Assembly (NCBI RefSeq): GCF_900156505.1
Contig: NZ_FTPR01000001.1
Location: 1,488,001-1,552,000, forward strand
DNA length: 64,000 bases
Origin: Yoonia rosea
GTDB lineage: Bacteria; Pseudomonadota; Alphaproteobacteria; Rhodobacterales; Rhodobacteraceae
Reading direction: 5' to 3'
Shown here: in pieces, positions 18,468 through 26,614 of the stretch
How the letters are laid out: the number at the start of each line of letters is the position of its first letter
How positions within the stretch are numbered: position 1 is the first letter of the stretch
Made by a program: the position numbers and the translations under genes
The notes under the pieces: generated by a model
What the model saw: only the letters and a program-made list of their open reading frames with translations
Told to the model about the DNA's origin: nothing
The model's database searches: none

Positions 18468-19253
18468 ATGTCACTTATGAATACAGTTGCGAAAATGGCG
18501 GTCGGCTTTGCCGTCGCCAAGGGCATGGAATCAGTACAGAAAAACGGTGGCCTCGGTGGGCTGCTCGGCGGCCTCACAGGGGGCGGCACACAGAAACAAG
18601 CCAGCGGCATGGGCGGTTTGGGTGACATGTTGGGCCAGTTGGGCGGCGGCAGTGCGGCACAATCCTCTGGCGGGCTTGGCGGTATGCTGGGTCAATTGAC
18701 AGGCGGCGGCGCAGGCGCGAGCGGCGGTCTGGGCGGTTTGCTGGGCCAGCTTGGGGGCAGCAGCAGCAGTGCCGCGGCGGCAGGCGGACTTGGCGGCTTG
18801 GGCGCGCTTTTGGGTGGTTTGGCCGGCGCACGCGGCGGGGCCTCGGGCGCGGGACTTGAGGCGCTGCTGAATCAGGACAACCCAGCCGATGAACCCGATG
18901 AAGACGAAATCGCAAAACTGATGCTGCGCGCAATGACCCAAGCCGCACGTGCCGACGGTGATCTGGATCAAGGCGAAAAGGCGAAACTGTCCGCCCTTCT
19001 GGCCGACAGTGACCCCGGCACCGTCGAGACCCTGCAGAACATCCTGTCTGCCCCCGTCAGCGCGGCCGATTTGGCAGCGGACACACCAAAGGGCTTGGAA
19101 ACACAGGTCTACACAATGTCAGTGAACGCGATCACACCCGACAACCAGGCCGAAGCACAATATTTGCATGAACTGGCCAGCGCCCTCGAAATTGCCCCGC
19201 AAACGGCAAACGCGATCCACGACAGCCTCAACGCACCCCGGCTCTATAACTAG
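18468..19253 (+). CDS. TerB/DUF533-like protein with glycine-rich N-terminal half
   Basis: 261 residues. Residues ~20-145 are a low-complexity Gly/Ala/Leu stretch built from degenerate 'GGLGGLLGQLGG' units. Residues ~150-261 are a helical domain ('DEIAKLMLRAMTQAARADGDLDQGEKAKL') with the acidic D-x-D-x-x pattern of the TerB-like/DUF533 family. Function is unknown; DUF533 proteins are often cytoplasmic or inner-membrane associated. The ATG at 18468 has GGGAG upstream; an in-frame start at 18366 is unlikely. The stop overlaps that of the convergent S4 gene (CTAG 19250-19253). Confidence 0.85.
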   Translation: MSLMNTVAKMAVGFAVAKGMESVQKNGGLGGLLGGLTGGGTQKQASGMGGLGDMLGQLGGGSAAQSSGGLGGMLGQLTGGGAGASGGLGGLLGQLGGSSSSAAAAGGLGGLGALLGGLAGARGGASGAGLEALLNQDNPADEPDEDEIAKLMLRAMTQAARADGDLDQGEKAKLSALLADSDPGTVETLQNILSAPVSAADLAADTPKGLETQVYTMSVNAITPDNQAEAQYLHELASALEIAPQTANAIHDSLNAPRLYN

Positions 19254-19621
19254 TCTAGCCCCATATCGCGGCGGTCTTTCTTTGTCGGACGACCGCCCTT
19301 TTCATAGCGCGGGTTCGCGCCCTGCGTCTCGGTAGGGCGCGGTTTGGGTGCAGGCGTGAGGTCTTCGTAGAGCGCTCGCGCTTCGGGCGCAGGCCCGCGG
19401 CGTTCGCCACAGGCCACAACCCGCACCACCTTGGTTTCTTGGGCCTGCACAAAAGTCAGCACATTCCCTGGTCCGATCGCGCGGGCGGGTTTGCTGACAG
19501 GCTGGCTATCCACACGGACCTTGCCCGCGGTGACAACACCGGCGGCAAGGCTGCGCGATTTGAAGAACCGCGCATGCCAGAGCCATTTATCCAGCCGGAT
19601 TGTCGGGCGGGGGTCGCTCAA
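19250..19621 (-). CDS. S4 RNA-binding domain protein (HslR-like)
   Basis: 123 residues. The S4 domain is at the N-terminus: 'IRLDKWLWHARFFKSRSLAA' and 'VRVDSQPVSKPARAIGPGN'. A basic tail (RYEKGGRPTKKDRRDM) follows, as in HslR/Hsp15, which rescues stalled 50S subunits carrying peptidyl-tRNA. Its start overlaps by 4 bp the stop of the SUV3-like helicase gene, so an RNA helicase and an RNA-binding protein are co-translated; a shared role in RNA turnover or ribosome rescue is plausible. Confidence 0.92.
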   Translation of the reverse strand: MSDPRPTIRLDKWLWHARFFKSRSLAAGVVTAGKVRVDSQPVSKPARAIGPGNVLTFVQAQETKVVRVVACGERRGPAPEARALYEDLTPAPKPRPTETQGANPRYEKGGRPTKKDRRDMGLD

Positions 19622-22377
19622 TCCTTCTTGAAACCTGCCAAAGCGGCAGCGAACGGATTGTCAGGATCAATCTGCTTTTCGCGCTTGGGTTTGGCTTGGA
19701 AGGTTTGCGGTTTGTTGTTGCCGCCACCCTGTGGTTTGCCTTTGCCCTTCGGCTTGCCTTTGCCACGGGGGCGGGCATCACCTTGGGGGCGTGCAGGACG
19801 TGCCGCGCGACCACCCCATGTAAAGGTATAGAACACCTCTACTTCGCTTTCGGCGCGCGCTTCCGGCGTCTGCGCAGGTATTTCCTGAGGGGCATCCGCA
19901 GGTGTCTCTTGCGGTGCGTCCGGCGGCGTTTCCACAAGCGGCGTATCCGGCATCTCTTGTGGCGCATCCGGCGCATCGGACGTTTGCGGCGGCTGTGCCG
20001 CTTTCACCTTCGCGCGTTCACCTTTTTCGGCCTTGTAACCAAGACCTGTCATCAGATCGGCGAACTGTTCCAGCGTCATGCCGGTGATCGATAGCATGTC
20101 GGGGTTCGCTTCGAACCCCCCACGACTATCCTTGTCGCGCAGCATATCGGCGAGGCGTTCCAGCATATCAATGCGGATCGCGCGGTCGCCAGCAGCGCGG
20201 TAGCCGGCCATCGCATAATACCCTGCCACAGCATCCTGAGCCGTGGGCACAGTGACCAGACCGGGGGGCGGGCTTTCAGGGAATTCGCCCAAACCCTTGG
20301 ACAGCGACCACAGCACAAGACGCAAACGTGTCGGTGCAGGCTTGAGCAGCAGCGGCATGAAAATCGTGAACTGGCCGAAACGCACACCGTGTTTGCGCAA
20401 CGCGCCACGGGCGTCCTGATCCAGCGCCTTGACCTCGTCGGCGACTTCACCGCGCGGGATGATCCCGAATTCTTCGGCCATGCGATAGGCAAACCCCTTC
20501 GCGGCCCCTGTCAGCGCCTCATCATTCTTGAGCGCGATAATCGGCTCGAATCCGGCGGCGATCTTACGGTCGATGAAATGCTGCAAGCGGCGCTGCACTT
20601 TGGTGGCGACATCGGCGCCCGCCTCTTCATCGACAAAGGCCTCGACACCCGGCTTGAACGGATCGTCACCTTTGACCAATTTGCCAACCGCCTGGCTGCC
20701 CCACATCAGGCCGCCCTGTTCGGTGAAATCAATCTCGGGATCGGGGGCGTTATAGAAACGGTCCGCCAGCAAATGGAACTGTGGCACCAGCGCCTGCACC
20801 GAAGCCTGACGCAACGTCTTGGCCTCATCGGGGCTGCCCGCTTTGTCCATCCGGAAACGGAACCCTTCCAACCGTCCGACGAATTCGCCCTCGACGGTCA
20901 CTTCACCCTTGTCATTCACGTCAGCCAAAAGGCTCTCCTTCTGTTTGAGCCGGCGAAGCAGAATGCTGGTCCGCCGGTCCACAAATCTTTGTGTCAACGC
21001 GCCATGCAGCGCATCTGATAATCGGTCTTCTACCGCGCGGGTTGCATCTCGCCAATGAGATTCGTCAACCAGCCACCCTTTCCTTTGTGCCACATATGTC
21101 CACGTACGGATATACGCGAGCCGCTTGGAGAGCGTATCAATGTCTCCGTCGGTGCGGTCAATGCGTTTGACCTGCAGCGCGAACCAGTTGGCGGACACAT
21201 GCCCAAGTTGGTGCAGATCGTTGTAGATATGCGTCAAAAGGGCTGCGTGTTCACCTTTGCTGATACCGCGAAAATCAGGCACGCGGCACACATCCCAAAG
21301 CAGTTTGACCGATGGACCATCCGTGGCACGCACCGCCACCTCAGTATCCAACGCCAGTGCTTTTAGTGCGGCCAGATCATCACTTTCGCGTACACGGGTC
21401 AACCACGGGTCCTCGGTGCGGTCTTCCAGCGTGGCAATCAGACGCTTGACCGATCCGAACTGCAAACGGCTGTTGCGCCATTGCAGTTTCTTGATCGGGG
21501 CAAAGCGGTGATCGCAAATCGCCTGCGCGACACCTTCGTCCAGCGGCGGCGCCTCACCGGTGACGCCAAAAGTGCCATTGTCAACGTGCCGCCCCGCACG
21601 ACCCGCGATCTGACTCAACTCGTCAGGTTGCAAAAGCCGCATTCGGCGGCCGTCAAATTTCGTCAGCGAGGAAAACGCCACATGGCTGATATCAAGGTTG
21701 AGCCCCATACCAATCGCATCGGTCGCGACGAGGTAATCGACATCGCCGTTTTGATACATTTCCACCTGCGCATTCCGCGTGCGGGGGCTCAGCGCGCCCA
21801 TCACGACAGCCGCACCGCCTTTGGTACGGCGCAAGAGTTCTGCGATGGCATAAACGTTCTCGACCGAAAACCCCACGATTGCCGAGCGTGCAGGCATCCG
21901 GCTCAGTTTCTTGGACCCTGAATAGGTCAGCTGCGACATCCGCTCACGGCGCATGAAGGACGCATCAGGCACCAAGGCCGAGATCGCATCACGCATCGTT
22001 TCCGCACCCAGAAACAGCGTCTCATGCAGGCCGCGCGCATTCAGCAAACGGTCGGTAAAGATATGGCCCCGCTCGGGATCTGCGCAGAGCTGGATTTCAT
22101 CAACGGCCAGAAAATCGCACCCCATGCCTTCCGGCATCGCCTCAACCGTACAGACCCAATAGGCCGCACGCGGCGGCACGATCCGCTCTTCGCCTGTGAC
22201 AAGCGCCACGACACCCGGTCCACGCACAGCCACAATCCGGTCGTAAACCTCGCGTGCCAGAAGCCGCAGCGGCAAACCGATCACACCGGTGCGGTATGAT
22301 AGCATCCGCTCAATTGCGTAATGCGTTTTGCCAGTATTCGTCGGCCCAAGCACGGCCGTGATCCGGGACACCGTCAT
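19618..22377 (-). CDS. SUV3-like superfamily 2 RNA helicase
   Basis: 919 residues. Helicase core: Walker A GPTNTGKTHYA, motif II DEIQ (FLAVDEIQLC), motif III-like 'FLGAETMRD', motif VI QIAGRAGRH. The DEIQ box and the C-terminal helical region define the SUV3 group, whose mitochondrial member unwinds RNA for degradation with PNPase or RNase II. A long low-complexity tail (~800-919) alternates Pro/Glu-rich repeats ('DAPQE') with a Lys/Gly-rich basic segment (RGKGKPKGKGKPQGGG), probably for RNA binding. Start ATG has GGGGAAG upstream. Co-operonic with the S4 protein. Cytosolic. Confidence 0.9.
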   Translation of the reverse strand: MTVSRITAVLGPTNTGKTHYAIERMLSYRTGVIGLPLRLLAREVYDRIVAVRGPGVVALVTGEERIVPPRAAYWVCTVEAMPEGMGCDFLAVDEIQLCADPERGHIFTDRLLNARGLHETLFLGAETMRDAISALVPDASFMRRERMSQLTYSGSKKLSRMPARSAIVGFSVENVYAIAELLRRTKGGAAVVMGALSPRTRNAQVEMYQNGDVDYLVATDAIGMGLNLDISHVAFSSLTKFDGRRMRLLQPDELSQIAGRAGRHVDNGTFGVTGEAPPLDEGVAQAICDHRFAPIKKLQWRNSRLQFGSVKRLIATLEDRTEDPWLTRVRESDDLAALKALALDTEVAVRATDGPSVKLLWDVCRVPDFRGISKGEHAALLTHIYNDLHQLGHVSANWFALQVKRIDRTDGDIDTLSKRLAYIRTWTYVAQRKGWLVDESHWRDATRAVEDRLSDALHGALTQRFVDRRTSILLRRLKQKESLLADVNDKGEVTVEGEFVGRLEGFRFRMDKAGSPDEAKTLRQASVQALVPQFHLLADRFYNAPDPEIDFTEQGGLMWGSQAVGKLVKGDDPFKPGVEAFVDEEAGADVATKVQRRLQHFIDRKIAAGFEPIIALKNDEALTGAAKGFAYRMAEEFGIIPRGEVADEVKALDQDARGALRKHGVRFGQFTIFMPLLLKPAPTRLRLVLWSLSKGLGEFPESPPPGLVTVPTAQDAVAGYYAMAGYRAAGDRAIRIDMLERLADMLRDKDSRGGFEANPDMLSITGMTLEQFADLMTGLGYKAEKGERAKVKAAQPPQTSDAPDAPQEMPDTPLVETPPDAPQETPADAPQEIPAQTPEARAESEVEVFYTFTWGGRAARPARPQGDARPRGKGKPKGKGKPQGGGNNKPQTFQAKPKREKQIDPDNPFAAALAGFKKD

Positions 22378-22409
22378 ATTCTTCCCCGAACCAATCGGAG
22401 CGCCAGTGC

Positions 22410-22970
22410 CTAGAGCGCCTGACCCTCAAGCTGCAGTTCCAACCGATCGACCGCATCCAACGCTTCGCGCGCATTGGGGTGGATCGCAAGAACCATTTCA
22501 TAGACTTCAAGCGCATCTTCGGGGCGCTCTAATTCTTCCATCATCAAGGCAAGTCCGCGCATCGCCTCAAAGTGACGCGGGTTCAGTGCCAGCACCTGAC
22601 GCACATCGTTCAGGGCTGGGCCAATCCGCCCGAGCAAATAATAAGCCGACGCGCGCCCATAATAGCCTTCGGCAAAATCCGGCGCATGATCGACCAAAGC
22701 CGTGAAATGTTCTACGGCCACTTCGGGCGTACCGTCTTCCAGCGCCTCCTTGCCGCGGCGCAACAGCAGGTCCATCGCAGGCGAGCCGCTGTTTTCCCAC
22801 TGCGCGATGATTTGCCGTTCGATACGCGCGGACGTGCCTTCATCCGCGGCGGCGAGCTCTTGAAAAAGTTCATCCAACGGCGTTTGCTGCGCGTAACCGG
22901 GTAAGGAAAACCCAACCGTCAGGCAAAGTGCCGTAACGATACATTTGAAGCGATGTGCGTGCATAACCAT
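22410..22970 (-). CDS. periplasmic TPR-repeat protein
   Basis: About 186 residues with a signal peptide (ending SLPGYA before QQTPLDE). The mature part has three TPR-like helical repeats: 'AVEHFTALVDHAPDFAEGYYGRAS', 'ALNDVRQVLALNPRHFEAM' and 'ALEVYEMVLAIHPNAREAL' with the A/G-Y/F-P spacing of TPRs. Protein-protein scaffold role in the periplasm is likely; no partner can be read from context. The start among ATG 22988, 22970 and 22964 is uncertain because no clear Shine-Dalgarno is present. Confidence 0.85.
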   Translation of the reverse strand: MVMHAHRFKCIVTALCLTVGFSLPGYAQQTPLDELFQELAAADEGTSARIERQIIAQWENSGSPAMDLLLRRGKEALEDGTPEVAVEHFTALVDHAPDFAEGYYGRASAYYLLGRIGPALNDVRQVLALNPRHFEAMRGLALMMEELERPEDALEVYEMVLAIHPNAREALDAVDRLELQLEGQAL

Positions 22971-23043
22971 AGTCGTAATGTAGCGCACTATGCGGCCAAC
23001 ACCAGAGGTCGTAGTGTCATATCAAACAATAGAGGACGAAAAA

Positions 23044-23334
23044 ATGAGTGATGTTGTAGCAGAGGCCGTCGCCGCCCTGAACGCCAAGCTGGGTGGGGCC
23101 GGTTTTGACGGCAGCGCAAAATTCGACATCGAGGGTGAGGGAAGCATCATCATCGACCAGAATGGCGCACATGCCAGTGAAGACGACGCAGACGTGACCC
23201 TGACCGCCACCACCGAAACGTTCAAAGCGATCCTCGACGGCGAAATGAACCCGACGACCGCCTTTATGACAGGCAAACTCGGCGTTGACGGTGACATGGG
23301 TCAAGCCATGAAACTGGCCGGCGTTCTGAGCTAA
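23044..23334 (+). CDS. SCP2 sterol-binding domain protein
   Basis: 96 residues forming a single SCP2-like domain ('GSIIIDQNGAHASEDDADVTL', 'FMTGKLGVDGDMGQAMKL'). SCP2 folds have a hydrophobic tunnel that binds fatty acyl or sterol-like lipids. GAGGA lies eight bases before the ATG. The stop overlaps the start of the downstream alpha/beta hydrolase (TAATG), so the pair are translationally coupled; a lipid-handling protein with a lysophospholipase-like hydrolase is a coherent pair. Confidence 0.92.
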   Translation: MSDVVAEAVAALNAKLGGAGFDGSAKFDIEGEGSIIIDQNGAHASEDDADVTLTATTETFKAILDGEMNPTTAFMTGKLGVDGDMGQAMKLAGVLS

Positions 23335-24284
23335 TGCTGGAAGCGGCCCCTCTTTTCGAAGATATCGCAGGCGGTCCTGCCGGAGGGGTCGCCCATTGGC
23401 TGACAACATCTGACGGGCTGCGCATCCGCGTGGGCCATTGGCCGCTGGCCAATGCCAAAGGCACCGTGCTGATCTTTCCGGGCCGCACCGAATTTGTTGA
23501 AAAATACGGCAATACCGCGCAGGCCCTGCAGGACCGCGGCTATGCCAGTCTGGCGATTGACTGGCGCGGCCAAGGCATTGCCGACCGCATGACACCCAAA
23601 CGGGCGATCGGGCATGTCGGTGCATTTTCAGACTATCAAAAAGATGTGATCGCGACGCTCGCCTACGCACAAGAAGTCGGTCTTCCGCGTCCCTATTTCC
23701 TGCTGGGGCACTCGATGGGGGGATGTATCGGTCTGCGCGCGTTGATCGAAGGTCTGGACGTTCAGGCTGCGATGTTCTCGGCGCCGATGTGGGGCGTCCA
23801 GATGGCGACCCTGTTACGCCCCGTCGCGTGGGGGCTCTCCGCGATGAGCACATCCTTGGGGTTTGACGAAAAAATTGTCCCCGGTCAGTCCGAAGAAAGC
23901 TATCCCCTGCGCGAGAGCTTTGAGGCCAACACACTGACCAATGATCCCGAGATGTGGGCGCATTTCGGCACGCAGCTTCGCCAACAGCCCGATCTGGGCC
24001 TTGGCGGGCCGTCTTTGCGCTGGCTGAACGCCTCATTGCGTGAAATGCATAATCTCTGCACCGCCCCCTCGCCACAGATACCCTGCCTGACCTATCTGGG
24101 CACCGACGAAGTGATCGTTGATCCCTCGCGTATCCGCGAACGGATGGAGAAATGGCCAAATGGCGTGTTGCGCGTCATTGAAGGCGGCAAGCACGAGATG
24201 CTGATGGACATGCCCGAAATGCGCGACATGATTTTTGATGAGACGGCCGCGTTTTTTGACGAACAACTGGCGCCTGTGGCCTAG
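23334..24284 (+). CDS. alpha/beta hydrolase (lysophospholipase/monoglyceride-lipase-like)
   Basis: 316 residues, alpha/beta-hydrolase fold. Nucleophile elbow GHSMGG (residues ~125-130), acid in 'LGTDEVIVD', catalytic His in 'GGKHEMLMD'. The oxyanion region 'FPGRTEFVEKYGNTA' and 'AIDWRGQG' resemble PldB-type lysophospholipases and monoglyceride lipases. Predicted cytosolic, without signal peptide. Translationally coupled to the upstream SCP2 protein. Converges with the threonine deaminase gene, sharing overlapping stops at CTAG (24281-24284). Confidence 0.9.
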   Translation: MLEAAPLFEDIAGGPAGGVAHWLTTSDGLRIRVGHWPLANAKGTVLIFPGRTEFVEKYGNTAQALQDRGYASLAIDWRGQGIADRMTPKRAIGHVGAFSDYQKDVIATLAYAQEVGLPRPYFLLGHSMGGCIGLRALIEGLDVQAAMFSAPMWGVQMATLLRPVAWGLSAMSTSLGFDEKIVPGQSEESYPLRESFEANTLTNDPEMWAHFGTQLRQQPDLGLGGPSLRWLNASLREMHNLCTAPSPQIPCLTYLGTDEVIVDPSRIRERMEKWPNGVLRVIEGGKHEMLMDMPEMRDMIFDETAAFFDEQLAPVA

Positions 24285-25495
24285 GCAAGATCGCTATCCG
24301 TGCGCACCTGAAAACCCGCGCCACGCAACTCACTGACCACCTCTGTCACATGTTGCCGGTCGCGGGCTTCGATCACGATCTCAAGCTCGGCTTGTTTCAG
24401 CGACACGCTCTGCATCATCCGCTGGTGGATCACCTCGATCACATTGGCCCCCGCCGCACCAATAATGCGCGAGATATCCGAAAGCTGGCCGGGGGTGTCG
24501 TCAATCTCGAAGGTCAGACGGGTAATCCGGCCGTCACGCACCAGACCGCGCAAGATCAGCGTCGAGAGCAGGCGTGAGTCAATATTGCCGCCGCAGACAA
24601 CAAGCCCGACCTTTTTGCCTGCAAAATCCGCGGCATGCTTTTCGATGACGGCAAGACCAGCGCCCGCCGCCCCTTCGGCGACGATCTTTTCCTGAGACAG
24701 CAGATCAAAGACCGCCGCTTCGATTTCTGATTCCGTGGCGGTTTCCACACGGTCGACGTAGCGCTTAATGATGTCCAGATTGGCAGGGGCAGGTTCGCGC
24801 ACCGCGATCCCTTCGGCCAGTGTTGCGCCGCCAAAATTGGTGCCGACAGCATCAAACTGCGCTTTCACCGCATCAAAATTCGCAGCCTGCGCGCCGATGA
24901 CCTGCACGTCAGGGTTCACCGATTTCGCCGCAACGGCCATACCGGCGATCAAACCACCGCCACCAATCGGGACAACAATGACATCCAGATCCGGCTGCTG
25001 CTCTAACATTTCGAGCGCGACGCTGCCCTGCCCTGCAGCGACGACCGGATCATCAAAGGGATGCACAAAGGTCATGCCCTTTTCCGCAGCCAAATCCAGC
25101 GTGAACTGTACGCTTGCATCAAAGCCCTTGCCATGTAGAACCACATCCGCGCCGAAATCCTTTGTCCGTTTGACTTTGTTAAAGGGCGTGCCCTCGGGCA
25201 TCACAATGACAGCAGGGATACCCAAGCGACTGGCATGATAGGCCACGCCCTGCGCATGGTTTCCGGCACTGCAGGCGATTACACCGGCGGCGCGCTCCGC
25301 ATCGCTGAGCGTCAAAAGCTTGGCCAAGGCACCCCGCGCCTTGAACGCGTTGGTGTGCTGGAGGTTCTCAAGCTTGAGGTACAGATCAAAGCCCAATTGC
25401 AGCGACAAACGCGCGGCATGGACAGTCGGCGTGCGCATCGTGGCCGATTTGATCGCCTCATAGGTTTTTGTAATCAGTGCAGGATCAAGGGCCAT
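24281..25495 (-). CDS. ilvA: threonine ammonia-lyase (biosynthetic-type, ACT-domain)
   Basis: 404 residues. PLP fold-type II dehydratase making 2-oxobutanoate from threonine, the first step to isoleucine. PLP lysine in 'HTNAFKARGA', Gly loop 'SAGNHAQGVAYHA', and 'IPIGGGGLIAGMA'-type phosphate loop. A single C-terminal ACT domain (residues ~325-404: 'RLTFEIDDTPGQLSDISRII') would bind an effector; this short form with one ACT domain is intermediate between catabolic TdcB and two-ACT IlvA. The ATG at 25495 has GAGGTGG upstream; upstream frame extension is rejected. Confidence 0.92.
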   Translation of the reverse strand: MALDPALITKTYEAIKSATMRTPTVHAARLSLQLGFDLYLKLENLQHTNAFKARGALAKLLTLSDAERAAGVIACSAGNHAQGVAYHASRLGIPAVIVMPEGTPFNKVKRTKDFGADVVLHGKGFDASVQFTLDLAAEKGMTFVHPFDDPVVAAGQGSVALEMLEQQPDLDVIVVPIGGGGLIAGMAVAAKSVNPDVQVIGAQAANFDAVKAQFDAVGTNFGGATLAEGIAVREPAPANLDIIKRYVDRVETATESEIEAAVFDLLSQEKIVAEGAAGAGLAVIEKHAADFAGKKVGLVVCGGNIDSRLLSTLILRGLVRDGRITRLTFEIDDTPGQLSDISRIIGAAGANVIEVIHQRMMQSVSLKQAELEIVIEARDRQHVTEVVSELRGAGFQVRTDSDLA

Positions 25496-25537
25496 CGGGC
25501 CACCTCGTTCAAGATAAATCACCCATAGCCCTACACC

Positions 25538-25557
25538 GTAAGGTGGGTGAAACCCAC
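25538..25557. repeat. dispersed palindrome, degraded copy 2
   Basis: GTAAGGTGGGT-GAA-ACCCACC: the left arm is intact but the right arm lacks the final TTAC seen in copies at 2904 and 37817. It lies between the divergent ilvA and exonuclease starts. Confidence 0.6.
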
Positions 25558-25600
25558 CCCCCACCATTGGCCCGCCGTGTTGGCGCTCTATAGTCGGTTG

Positions 25601-26614
25601 ATGGCAGATGTACTTACCTTCACCGACAGGGGCATTTATTGTCCTGCGGGCGATTTCTATATCGATCCGTGGCGCCCCGTGGACCGCGCTCTGATCACCC
25701 ACGGCCATAGCGACCATGCGCGCTGGGGGATGCAGCGGTATTTGGCAACAACAGGCACAGCGCCTGTTATGCGGCACCGCTTGGGCGATATCACGCTTGA
25801 AACCACGGATTACGACGTTGAGACCCGCATCGGGGACGCAACCGTCTCTTTCCACCCCGCAGGTCACGTGCCCGGTTCAGCGCAGATCAGGGTGGCGGTG
25901 AAGGGTGAGGTCTGGGTCGTCTCGGGTGACTACAAGACGGTGGCCGACGGGTTGTCGGAACCTTTCGAACCGGTCCCCTGCCACGCGTTCATCACCGAAT
26001 GCACCTTTGGCCTCCCGATTTTCAAATGGACACCCGAGGATATCTTGACCCGCCAGATCAACGACTGGTGGGCGGCCAATGCCGCCGCAGGACGTATATC
26101 AATCCTTGGGGCCTATGCCTTGGGCAAAGCGCAACGCCTGCTCAGCACTGTGAACCCCGATATCGGCCCGATCCTGACCCATGGTGCGATTGAAAACACC
26201 AATGACGTGCTGCGCGCCCAAGGGGTCACTCTGCCCGACACCATCCGCGTCAGCGCCGACACCACCCACAAAACCCACCCCGGCGCGCTTGTGCTGGCCA
26301 CGCCCAGCGCGCTTGGCACGTCTTGGGCGCGCAAATTCGGCACGGCTTCGACGGCCTTCGCCAGCGGCTGGATGGCCCTGCGCGGCGTACGGCGCAGACG
26401 CGCGGCTGACAGGGGTTTTATCGTTTCTGACCATGCCGATTGGGAGGGGCTGAACACTGCGATCAAGGCAACCGGCGCAACCAAGGTTTTCGCCACACAC
26501 GGCTACACGGGAGCGTTCCAAAAATGGCTGTCCAGCCAAGGCTATGACGCGCATATCGTCAGCACGGATTACCAAGGCGAAGGGTTTGACCAAGCCGACG
26601 AGGCCGAGGCATGA
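25601..26614 (+). CDS. ligase-associated DNA exonuclease (metallo-beta-lactamase/beta-CASP fold)
   Basis: 337 residues. Metal-binding motif HGHSDHARWG near residue 35, with later conserved His/Asp ('FHPAGHVPGSAQI', 'VSGDYKT', 'VSDHADWEGL', 'FATHGYTG'), as in mRNA 3'-end processing factor-like/SNM1-type nucleases. Bacterial members adjoin an ATP-dependent DNA ligase in a DNA-repair cassette. The ATG at 25601 (MADVLTF) is chosen over 25547. Stop overlaps the ligase start by 4 bp (26611-26614), so they are co-translated. Confidence 0.92.
   Translation: MADVLTFTDRGIYCPAGDFYIDPWRPVDRALITHGHSDHARWGMQRYLATTGTAPVMRHRLGDITLETTDYDVETRIGDATVSFHPAGHVPGSAQIRVAVKGEVWVVSGDYKTVADGLSEPFEPVPCHAFITECTFGLPIFKWTPEDILTRQINDWWAANAAAGRISILGAYALGKAQRLLSTVNPDIGPILTHGAIENTNDVLRAQGVTLPDTIRVSADTTHKTHPGALVLATPSALGTSWARKFGTASTAFASGWMALRGVRRRRAADRGFIVSDHADWEGLNTAIKATGATKVFATHGYTGAFQKWLSSQGYDAHIVSTDYQGEGFDQADEAEA

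Noticed and set aside
18284..18628. Minus-strand frame of 114 codons overlapping the TerB-like start
   Set aside because: Mostly complement of the glycine-rich coding region; no start signal or family.
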